From positions 1 to 64,000 of the forward strand of contig NZ_BLTJ01000002.1 of the NCBI RefSeq assembly GCF_013282095.1: a stretch of 64,000 nt of DNA, in the 5' to 3' direction. The notes under the pieces are model-generated. The model was not told where the DNA came from. It saw only the letters and a list, made by a program, of their open reading frames with translations, and did not search any database. The translations under genes were made by a program, and so were the position numbers. Source of the DNA: Enterocloster alcoholdehydrogenati (GTDB lineage: Bacteria; Bacillota; Clostridia; Lachnospirales; Lachnospiraceae). Below are positions 1 through 7,600 of this stretch, one piece after another (the first letter of the stretch is position 1; each line of letters begins with the position of its first letter).

Positions 1-2
1 TC

Positions 3-197
3 AGCCGCCGATTAGAGCAGACTCTTTCTGATCTGGAGGGCCAGCAGGGCGCACTTATGTTTGATGGCGCGCCATTAGACGATGAAACAAAGGAACTTTT
101 GAAGGCCAGTTTAGAGCACAGCATACGAGTTGCCAAAATCAACGCCAAAAAATTTACAAACAAGCGTTATCTCAACTCTGAGAATCAGGAGAAGTGA
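3..197 (+). CDS. C-terminal fragment of an unidentified protein (possible phage-type repressor)
   Basis: An open frame enters from the left edge and stops with TGA at 195-197, giving about 64 residues that are helical and charged and end in NSENQEK. The start lies outside the window. It overlaps or abuts the ImmA/IrrE gene. In integrative elements the gene directly upstream of ImmA is usually an XRE-family repressor, so that is the likely identity, but no helix-turn-helix is visible in this fragment. The repressor assignment is by context only. Confidence 0.4.
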   Translation, partial: SRRLEQTLSDLEGQQGALMFDGAPLDDETKELLKASLEHSIRVAKINAKKFTNKRYLNSENQEK

Positions 198-199
198 TT

Positions 200-634
200 T
201 TGTTGGATATACATAATGAAGTCGCCTATTTAAAGCGATACTACAAAACAGATGATCCTTTTGATATTATCCGGGCCAAAAACATCCTTCTCTTGTATGA
301 AGAGCTCGGTCTTATCAGAGGTTACTACAATCTTGTACTACGCCAAAAACAAATACATCTTAACTGTAATCTTGAAGGTATTCAGCGAATTTTTACTGCT
401 ACCCATGAGTTAGGCCATGCCATTATGCATCCAAAAGCAAATACACCCTTTTTGCTAGCGAATACCTATCAGTCGGTAGATAAATTAGAAATAGAGGCCA
501 ATAAATTCGCTGTTGAATTTTTGATTACAGATGATACTTTATATGAATATTTCAAATATCAAGAATATACTATCGAGCAGGTGGCACGTATATTGGGCTA
601 CCAAAAAGAATTAATTGAATTAAGATTAAAATAG
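200..634 (+). CDS. ImmA/IrrE family metallo-endopeptidase
   Basis: Small zinc peptidase of the ImmA/IrrE family (COG2856), which in ICEs and phages cleaves or inactivates the partner XRE repressor to induce the element. The zinc motif HELGH lies near residue 72, with the third-ligand region IEANKFAVEFL about 30 residues later. Length of roughly 145 residues is normal. The frame is open from a GTG at 194, but AGGAG at 187-191 is too close to it. TTG at 200 or 203 has normal spacing (8-11 nt) and is preferred. The gene overlaps or nearly overlaps the preceding ORF, consistent with a repressor/anti-repressor pair. Base composition is AT-rich relative to the core genes further right, as expected for acquired DNA. 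Confidence 0.85.
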   Translation: MLDIHNEVAYLKRYYKTDDPFDIIRAKNILLLYEELGLIRGYYNLVLRQKQIHLNCNLEGIQRIFTATHELGHAIMHPKANTPFLLANTYQSVDKLEIEANKFAVEFLITDDTLYEYFKYQEYTIEQVARILGYQKELIELRLK

Positions 635-660
635 CATTCATAATGAAACGAGGGAGTCAA

Positions 661-1197
661 ATGAGTATTAAAGGTAAATCCCAAGAACTTTTTATAGGAA
701 AGACAGAGATCAATATACAGGATTTTCAGTGGGGGTATAAATTAAAAAAAATGCCATATGAAACTATCTCCCATATAGAGTATTGTTTCCGTACTATGAC
801 GGAAGGCGGGTATATGGATTTTCACGATAGCTATGGACATTTTGAGCGCTTTTTCTTTCCTCAAAAATCCAATGCTGCCATACAACGTGCTGTTGATTTT
901 ATATCAGAGCATTACCCTGACCTCTCCATTGAAAAACATGACTTATCAAGTGACCCTTTTTACTCTAAAAATATTTTTATTGTAATAATATCGCTTTTCT
1001 TTTTGTGGCCCGTTGGGCTAATCCTGTATTGGTGCACTGGTAAAAGAACTCTGGCAGAAAGGATACTCTTTACTGTAGGAATTTTAGGAATCCATATTGC
1101 TATTCTTTGTGTCGCTTATTGGAATGCATTTGTGATAACTCAGAGCGCATTTGACGAAATAAATACATATTTAAATCAAATTAGATCTTTGTACTAA
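661..1197 (+). CDS. Small membrane protein of unknown function
   Basis: About 178 residues. The start at 661 is chosen over ATG 643 because GAGGGAG lies just upstream with proper spacing. The N-terminal ~100 residues are soluble, beta-rich and aromatic, somewhat like PH-type domains of short phage or ICE proteins. They are followed by two hydrophobic segments (about residues 100-122 and 130-152) and a short tail. No family is recognised with confidence. It lies between immA and the integrase gene and shares their AT-rich composition, so it is probably cargo or an accessory gene of the element. A function cannot be given. Confidence 0.6.
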   Translation: MSIKGKSQELFIGKTEINIQDFQWGYKLKKMPYETISHIEYCFRTMTEGGYMDFHDSYGHFERFFFPQKSNAAIQRAVDFISEHYPDLSIEKHDLSSDPFYSKNIFIVIISLFFLWPVGLILYWCTGKRTLAERILFTVGILGIHIAILCVAYWNAFVITQSAFDEINTYLNQIRSLY

Positions 1198-1200
1198 AAA

Positions 1201-1233
1201 ACCGCCCGGTGCTACCAACACCGAACGGCTTTA
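1201..1233 (+). terminator. Probable terminator after the membrane-protein gene
   Basis: An imperfect hairpin (CGGTG at 1207-1211 with CACCG at 1219-1223, extended by CCG/CGG across a small internal loop) follows the stop codon directly and leads into an A/T-rich run. Confidence 0.45.
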
Positions 1234-1243
1234 AATAAATTTT

Positions 1244-1318
1244 CTGTACAGGCCCGGAGGTCTGACACAATATAGATTAACCACTCATATTGTACCATAC
1301 CTCCGTGCACCTGTACAG
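1244..1318. repeat. Nested three-tier inverted repeat upstream of the integrase
   Basis: Three concentric arm pairs are seen: CTGTACAGG 1244-1252 with CCTGTACAG 1310-1318; CGGAGGT 1255-1261 with ACCTCCG 1299-1305; ACAATAT 1267-1273 with ATATTGT 1287-1293. All are perfect. In addition, 1309-1320 is itself a 12-bp palindrome. The structure ends 37 bp before the integrase ATG, so it may be a leader hairpin, an operator, or a recombination/excisionase site. The arms are seen; the role is inferred. Confidence 0.7.
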
Positions 1319-1355
1319 GTGTATTTTTTTACCCATTTTTAAGGAGGAATGATAT

Positions 1356-2687
1356 ATGGCATCAATCAGGAAACGCGGAAACAGTTACCAAATCACCGTA
1401 AGCAATGGATATGATATAACCGGGAAAAAGATACTGGAAACCGCCACATGGACTCCCGATCCAGGGATGAAAAAGCGGGAACTGGAGCTGGCTCTAAATG
1501 CATTTGCTGTGGATTTTGAGCGCGAAGTAAAATCCGGTAAAAACGTAAAGGGCGGCCGAATGACCCTACAGGAGCTCTCCAGACCCTACTTGAAGGACAT
1601 GGCTCCCCCAACTCTAGCCCGAACGACTTATGCCGATTACAAAAAACGTCTTGAAATGCGGATCCTGCCAGCTATGGGACATATCCAGATAGAAAATATC
1701 CATCAAAAGGATATCAATAGTTACAGGAAGATGCTGGAAGAAAATTATATAAGCCCCATCACCAAAAAGCCCTTATCACCGGCATCCATCAAAAAAGACT
1801 GCCTTGTAATCAGCGCACTTCTCAGTTATGCAGTATCTGAGGGGTTGCTTGATATGAATATGCTGATCTACTCCGGCAAGGTATCAGGCCGCCGGCAGCC
1901 TCGTAAAGAAACAAAGCCAAGGTATTTCACCCTCGAAGAGCTGACCCGCTTCATAGATGCCCTGGAGCGCCCTATAGACGTTGTACACCGTGAACATGAA
2001 TCCCGGCAAAATGGAAATGTACGCACTGTCAAAGCCTACACTCAGACGATACACGTAAAACTCAAGTGGAAACTGTATTTCTATATTGCTCTCTTCATTG
2101 GAGATCGGAGAGGCGAAAACATATCCCTCACCTGGGAGGATATCAATATGGATACCAACGAAATCAACATTGATAAGTCCACAGACTATGTAGATGGTAG
2201 CATGGAGCTTAAAGACACCAAAACACATAATGAACGTCAGAATACAGTCCCCGCCTATGTAATTAATCTGGCAAAAGCATGGAAAGCTGAGCAGATGCAG
2301 CAGTGTCTGAAAGCAGGTGAAAACTGGAAAGGATACCACGGAAAGGATTACAATAAGAATTTTGTCTTTACCCAGGCAAGTGGGAAACAGATGCATATCT
2401 GCAGTCCAGCCGGAGAATATCAGAGGATCATCCGAATGTATAACCAATATGTGGCCGAAACACCCGAACAGCGTATTCCAGAAAACGTACCGCCCCATGG
2501 GCTCCGTCACTCTGCTGCTGCAATCCTGATCGCCAACAATATGGATGCTCGGACTGTTGCCGGAATACTTGGTCACGCAGATCCCTCTACTACTCTAAAT
2601 ATCTATTCTTATTTCTTCAAAAACAAAGGCACAGAAGCCTCTTCTATCATGGAACAGCAGTTACTATCCCACGTAGTAGTCAAATAG
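1356..2687 (+). CDS. int: Tyrosine recombinase / integrase (phage or ICE type)
   Basis: 443-residue tyrosine site-specific recombinase. An N-terminal AP2-like arm-binding region (residues 1-45) precedes a SAM-like core-binding domain (about 70-180) and the catalytic domain (about 190-430). Catalytic residues visible: Arg in GDRRGE (about residue 252), the HGLRH box near 386, GH near 408, and the nucleophile Tyr in LNIYSYF near 419. AAGGAGG at 1341-1347 gives a clear start. The gene ends about 80 bp from the 3' end of the minus-strand tRNA-Thr gene, the classical placement for an integrase that uses a tRNA 3' end as attB. The element therefore extends left, off the window. Function is confident; the exact target site is inferred. 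Confidence 0.95.
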   Translation: MASIRKRGNSYQITVSNGYDITGKKILETATWTPDPGMKKRELELALNAFAVDFEREVKSGKNVKGGRMTLQELSRPYLKDMAPPTLARTTYADYKKRLEMRILPAMGHIQIENIHQKDINSYRKMLEENYISPITKKPLSPASIKKDCLVISALLSYAVSEGLLDMNMLIYSGKVSGRRQPRKETKPRYFTLEELTRFIDALERPIDVVHREHESRQNGNVRTVKAYTQTIHVKLKWKLYFYIALFIGDRRGENISLTWEDINMDTNEINIDKSTDYVDGSMELKDTKTHNERQNTVPAYVINLAKAWKAEQMQQCLKAGENWKGYHGKDYNKNFVFTQASGKQMHICSPAGEYQRIIRMYNQYVAETPEQRIPENVPPHGLRHSAAAILIANNMDARTVAGILGHADPSTTLNIYSYFFKNKGTEASSIMEQQLLSHVVVK

Positions 2688-2732
2688 TAGTCATTCTATC
2701 CGACAGAAAGTATGTTCTTTTTATGGCAAAAT

Positions 2733-2762
2733 AAAAACCCCTTGATTTTACAAGGGGTTTTT
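2733..2762. terminator. Bidirectional terminator between integrase and tRNA cluster
   Basis: Perfect 12-bp stem (2733-2744 with 2751-2762), loop ATTTTA, with A5 on one flank and T5 on the other, so it has a U-tract on either strand. It separates the converging integrase and tRNA transcripts. Confidence 0.85.
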
Positions 2763-2764
2763 AC

Positions 2765-2790
2765 AGCCACTGGCCGGACTCGAACCGGCG
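2765..2790. other. Putative attachment site (tRNA-Thr 3' end)
   Basis: The 3' half of tRNA-Thr faces the integrase gene and would be the crossover region regenerated on integration. The second copy of the repeat would lie off the left edge, so this is inference from gene placement only. Confidence 0.35.
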
Positions 2791-2837
2791 ACCCACGCAT
2801 TACGAATGCGTTGCGCTACCAACTGCGCTACAGTGGC
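2765..2837 (-). tRNA. tRNA-Thr (anticodon CGT)
   Basis: Read on the minus strand: acceptor stem GCCACTG/CAGTGGC, D-loop GCGCAGTTGGTAGCGC, anticodon stem ACGCA/TGCGT with loop TTCGTAA, T-arm GCCGG-TTCGAGT-CCGGC, discriminator T. Anticodon CGT decodes ACG (Thr). CCA is not encoded. It is the last of three tRNAs transcribed from one promoter, and its 3' end lies next to the integrase gene. Confidence 0.96.
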
Positions 2838-2887
2838 AATCCTTAAGATGAAAAACGGCTGCTGCAGTGCAACAGCCATCTCATCAA

Positions 2888-2959
2888 TGACCTGACCGGG
2901 AATCGAACCCGGGTTTACGCCGTGAGAGGGCGTCGTCTTGACCGCTTGACCATCAGGCC
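2888..2959 (-). tRNA. tRNA-Glu (anticodon CTC)
   Basis: Minus strand: acceptor GGCCTGA/TCAGGTC (one G-T pair), anticodon stem ACGCC/GGCGT with loop CTCTCAC, T-arm with TTCGATT, discriminator A. Anticodon CTC decodes GAG (Glu). CCA is not encoded. Confidence 0.95.
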
Positions 2960-2969
2960 TTTAGAAAAA

Positions 2970-3043
2970 TCGAGGCGACGTGATTCGAACACGCGGCCTC
3001 TGCGTCCCGAACGCAGCGCTCTACCAAACTGAGCCACGCCTCG
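2970..3043 (-). tRNA. tRNA-Pro (anticodon CGG)
   Basis: Minus strand: acceptor CGAGGCG/CGCCTCG, anticodon stem CTGCG/CGCAG with loop TTCGGGA, including G37 typical of tRNA-Pro; T-arm TTCGAAT; discriminator A. Anticodon CGG decodes CCG (Pro). First gene of the three-tRNA transcript. Confidence 0.95.
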
Positions 3044-3055
3044 ATTACAGACGAT

Positions 3056-3084
3056 AGTATAATATAATTTTCAAAAAATGTCAA
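3056..3084 (-). promoter_or_regulatory. Promoter of the tRNA cluster
   Basis: Read on the minus strand: consensus -35 TTGACA (3079-3084), 17-bp A/T-rich spacer, -10 TATACT (3056-3061). Transcription would start about 6 nt before the tRNA-Pro 5' end. Near-perfect sigma-A promoter. Confidence 0.9.
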
Positions 3085-3189
3085 CTATAAATTTTCAAAA
3101 TTTTTTAAAAAATTATAACTATTCAGCCATGTCACTTTCTTGTTTTCAAAATGACTGGCCAGGAAACTGTTTTTTTGCCTCTGGCATAT

Positions 3190-3230
3190 AAAAGCAGCCC
3201 GCCCAGGCTTTTGGTGGGCGAACTGCTTTT
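3190..3230 (-). terminator. Terminator of the NSS transporter gene
   Basis: Hairpin with arms AAAAGCAG..CGCCCA and TGGGCG..CTGCTTTT lies just past the transporter stop codon (3250). On the minus strand it ends in TTTT. Confidence 0.8.
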
Positions 3231-3249
3231 AATATGTTATATTACTGCC

Positions 3250-4608
3250 CTATCCCAAATACCCTTCAATAAAGATAAACAGTACGATCAGCGGAAGAAT
3301 ATAGCTTACATATACTCTCGCCCAGGCCGGGAATGGAAGGCCGTCTCCTTCGTTTGCTTCCTTTAAGAAGTTTTTAAAGCCCCATCCGTAACGGCTGGTG
3401 CAAAACAGCAGATACAGCACGCTTCCGATGGGCAGCAGATTATTGCTTAAAATAAAGTCCTCCAGATCCTGGATCGTAGTTCCAGGCCCTAATGGCTGAA
3501 AACCGCTCCATACATTAAAACCAAGCACACAGGGCATGGACAGAAGAATAATTGCAATAATATTCCAGAAAACCGCCTTTTTTACGGAACAGCCGGTTAA
3601 GTCTGTCGCAAAGGAAATGATATTCTGAAATACGGCGATGACCGTAGACAGAGCAGCAAAGGCCATAAATATAAAAAACAGTGCTCCCCACAGCCGTCCC
3701 CCTGCCATATGGTTAAATACATTGGGAAGCGTAATGAAGATAAGGGAGGGGCCGGAGGCAGGCTCGATCTCATAGGCAAAGCAGGCCGGGAAGATGATCA
3801 GGCCTGACATAAATGCCACCATGGTATCTAAAAGCGCAATGCTGATCGCCTCTCCGGTCAGCCTCTTTTCTCTGCCGATATAACTTCCAAAGATCGCCAG
3901 AGCGCCGATTCCAATGCTCAGCGTAAAGAAGGACTGGCCCATGGCTGCAAACACAGCTTCCCCCAGGCCTGCTTCTCTCATTTTTCCAAAATCGGGCTTC
4001 AAATAAAATTCAAGTCCCGGAGCGCCGCCCTCTAAAAATACGGAGTGAACGGCCAGCACCAACAAAAGGACAAAAAGCAGAAGCATCATTCCCTTTGTAA
4101 TGCGCTCTACACCGGCTACCAGTCCCTGTGCACAGATGGCAAAGCATATCAGCACTATGATAACCATAAAGAGGGTCATTACTGCAGGATTAGCCAGCAT
4201 ATTGTCAAACTCCCTGGCTGTTGCCTCTGCATCCAGCCCCGTAAAATCACCCTTAAGCATCTTTAAGAAGTAAAGAACCATCCAGCCGGCTACTGTGGTG
4301 TAGAACATCATTAGCATATAGTTTCCTGCCATGGCAATATACTTTGTCAGATGCCATTTACTGCCCTTTGGCTCCAGTACATCGAAGGAAAGAGCCGCGC
4401 TTTTTTTACTGGCCCGGCCTACGGAAAATTCCATCACCACGATGGGAAGGCCAAGAACCAGAAGAAATGCAAGGTAGATCAGTACAAAAGCTGCTCCCCC
4501 GTATTTCCCCACAATATAGGGAAAACGCCATACATTGCCCAGACCGATTGCGCATCCTGCTGAGATCAGGATAAAGCCCAGTCTGGAGGAAAATTTTTCA
4601 CGTTCCAT
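3250..4608 (-). CDS. Sodium-dependent amino-acid transporter, NSS/SNF family
   Basis: 452-residue integral membrane protein of the neurotransmitter:sodium symporter family (LeuT/MhsT type). It couples Na+ entry to uptake of an amino acid or related solute. The N-terminal hallmark GCAIGLGNVWRFPYI (about residues 18-32) is the unwound TM1 segment that binds Na+ and substrate. About 11 hydrophobic segments are visible, matching the 11-TM bacterial subgroup. The substrate cannot be read from sequence. It lies 69 nt downstream of polC on the same strand and has its own terminator; it is not part of the conserved polC block in most relatives. Confidence 0.92.
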   Translation of the reverse strand: MEREKFSSRLGFILISAGCAIGLGNVWRFPYIVGKYGGAAFVLIYLAFLLVLGLPIVVMEFSVGRASKKSAALSFDVLEPKGSKWHLTKYIAMAGNYMLMMFYTTVAGWMVLYFLKMLKGDFTGLDAEATAREFDNMLANPAVMTLFMVIIVLICFAICAQGLVAGVERITKGMMLLLFVLLLVLAVHSVFLEGGAPGLEFYLKPDFGKMREAGLGEAVFAAMGQSFFTLSIGIGALAIFGSYIGREKRLTGEAISIALLDTMVAFMSGLIIFPACFAYEIEPASGPSLIFITLPNVFNHMAGGRLWGALFFIFMAFAALSTVIAVFQNIISFATDLTGCSVKKAVFWNIIAIILLSMPCVLGFNVWSGFQPLGPGTTIQDLEDFILSNNLLPIGSVLYLLFCTSRYGWGFKNFLKEANEGDGLPFPAWARVYVSYILPLIVLFIFIEGYLG

Positions 4609-4677
4609 TTTCTTTTCATATCTCCCATTTCATATTTTTTCCGGCTTTGTTAAAAGCCTGATTGGCTGTCGCCTCTT

Positions 4678-7600
4678 TTATAAGTCAAACAGCGACAGCT
4701 GATTGGACTGAGGCAGATCCTTTAAAAGCCCCAGATCCGCCATCAGAGCACAGATGGTTCCGTTCACACGGGTACGGCTGGAAAAATCCTCCACTGAAAG
4801 GAAGGGGCCATCCTTTACCGCATCTACCACGGCATCTGCCGCCTTTTCTCCCAGACCGTCGATACTGCTTAATGACGGCATCAGCCTGCCGTCGATAATC
4901 TGGAAGCTTCTTGCCTTTGCCCGATAGATATCTAATGGCATAAATTCAAACCCTCTGGCATACATTTCCTGGACAATCCTCATGTCGCGCAGCGTATCCT
5001 GCTCCTTTTTAGACAGGGTATCCGCCCGTTTTTTGTAGTCCGCCAGATAATACTCCAGCTTGTCCCGGCCCTGACACATGATCTCATAAGAGAAAGCGCT
5101 GGCACGAATACTGAAAAAGGCGGCATAATAAGCCAGCGGATAAAAGATCTTGCAGTAAGCAATCCGCCACGCCATCATAACGTAAGCGGCCGCATGGGCC
5201 TTGGGGAACATATATTTAATTTTTTTACAGGACCAGATATACCAGTCAGGTACTCCATGAGCCGTCATTTCCGCTTCCCACTCCGGCTTTAAGCCCTTGC
5301 CCTTTCGCACGCTTTCCATGATGGTGAAGGAAAGCCCCTGTTCCATTCCTCTGGCGATCAGATAAACCATGATATCATCACGGGTACAGATAGCGGTCTG
5401 AATGGTTGCCTTTCCCTCCTGGATCAATGTCTGGGCGTTTCCCAGCCATACATCAGTGCCATGGGCCAGGCCGGCGATCCGCACCAGATCGGAGAAATAT
5501 TTCGGCTTGGTATCTAAGAGCATCTGCATGGCAAAATCTGTACCAAACTCCGGGACGCCCAAGGCTCCCAGAGGACAGCCGCCGATATCATCCGGCGTAA
5601 TCCCCAGGGCAGAGGTATCCTGAAACAGGCTCATGACCTCCGGGCTGTCTAAAGGGATATCCTTTACGGGATCCAGACCGATCAGATCCTGCAGCATACG
5701 GATCATGGTAGGATCATCGTGTCCCAGAATATCCAGCTTTAACAGGTTGTGGTCAATGGAATGATAGTCAAAGTGGGTGGTCACGGTGGAGGTGGTCATA
5801 TCGTTAGCCGGGTGCTGCACCGGAGTAAAGGAATAGATCTCTTCTCCCAGAGGAAGCACGATGATTCCGCCGGGGTGCTGTCCCGTGGTACGGCGTACAC
5901 CTACACAGCCCTGAACGATGCGGTTGATCTCACAATTGCGCTTTCTCGTCCCCCGTTCCTCATAGTATTTTTTTACATAGCCGAAGGCAGTTTTATCTGC
6001 CAGCGTACCGATGGTGCCTGCGCGGAAGGTCTGGCCCTTTCCGAAGATAACCTCCGTATAATCGTGAGCCTTGCTCTGATACTCACCAGAGAAGTTCAAA
6101 TCGATGTCCGGCTCCTTGTCGCCCTTAAATCCAAGGAAGGTTTCAAAAGGAATGTCAAATCCGTCCTTTTCCAGAGGGGTTCCGCAGACAGGGCAGGCTT
6201 TATCAGGCATATCGCAGCCCGCCATTCCGGAAAATCCCTTTACCTCCTCAGAGTCAAAGTCATAGTAACGGCACTTTGGACAATGGTAATGAGGGCTTAA
6301 GGGGTTTACTTCTGTGATACCGGACATAGTAGCTACAAAGGACGAACCCACAGAGCCTCTGGACCCCACTAGATAGCCGTCCTCGTTTGACTTCCAAACC
6401 AGTTTCTGGGCAATGATGTACATAACGGCAAAGCCATTGGTGATGATGGAGTGAAGCTCTCTCTCCAGCCGGTCCACTACGATCTTGGGAAGATTCTCAC
6501 CGTACATCTCATGAGCCCTGTCATAACAGATCTTTGTCAGTGTCTTATCTGAATCCGGGATTACCGGAGGACACTTGTCCGGCCGTACCGGTGCGATTTT
6601 TTCACACATTTCTGAAATTTTTCTGGTATTTGTCACTACTACTTCGTACGATTTATCCGGCCCAAGATAAGCAAATTCCTCCAGCATCTCCTCCGTAGTC
6701 CGAAGGTATAGGGGCGCCTGGTCATCCGAATCCTTAAAGCCCTGTCCTGCCATAATGATCCTTCGGTAAACCTCATCCTGCGGATCCAGAAAATGGACAT
6801 CGCAGGTAGCACAGACCAGTTTTCCGAACTGAGTTCCCAAATCTACGATTTTTTTGTTGATCTCAATGAGATCCTCCTTTGTCTTTACGGTACTCTTTTC
6901 ATCACGCAGCATGAAAGCGTTGTTTCCCAAAGGCTGAATCTCCAGATAGTCGTAGAAATTTACCAGTCTTGCGATCTCCGCATCCGGCGCGCCTCTTAAA
7001 AGCGCCTGATACAGCTCTCCCGCCTCGCAGGCGGATCCTATGATAAGTCCCTCCCTGTGAGCGTTTAAGATGCTTTTGGGAATCCTGGGACGCCTGGAAA
7101 AATAATCCAGATGAGACCAGCTCACTAAACGGTAGAGATTCACGCGGCCAATATCATTTTTTGCCAGAATGATCACATGGCTGGTAGGCAGCTTCATAAT
7201 CGTCTGCGCATCCATGGCGCTAAGACCGTTCAGCTGGTCTAAATCCTCAATATCACGGCCCCGAAGCATTTTTATAAAAGCTGTGAAAATCTCTGCCGTA
7301 GCTCCTGCGTCGTCTACCGCCCGGTGATGATTCTGCAGGGAAATGTTTAAGGCCTTGGCTACGGTATCCAGTTTAAAACGGTTCAGGTTCGGCAAAAGAA
7401 GTCTTGCCAGCGATACTGTATCCAGCACCGTCGGTTCAAAAGCCAGGCCCAGTTCTTCGGCATTGTGGCTGATAAAGCTGACATCAAAGCCCGCATTGTG
7501 GGCCACCAGGGCAGAATCGCCCACAAATTCCAGAAACTGAGGCAGAACCACATCAATCTTTGGAGATGGAAGTACCATGGCGTCATTGATGCCCGTAAGC

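Noticed and set aside
5749-6300. 183-codon plus-strand ORF inside polC
   Set aside because: Antisense to a conserved catalytic region of polC; no SD and no protein-like pattern.
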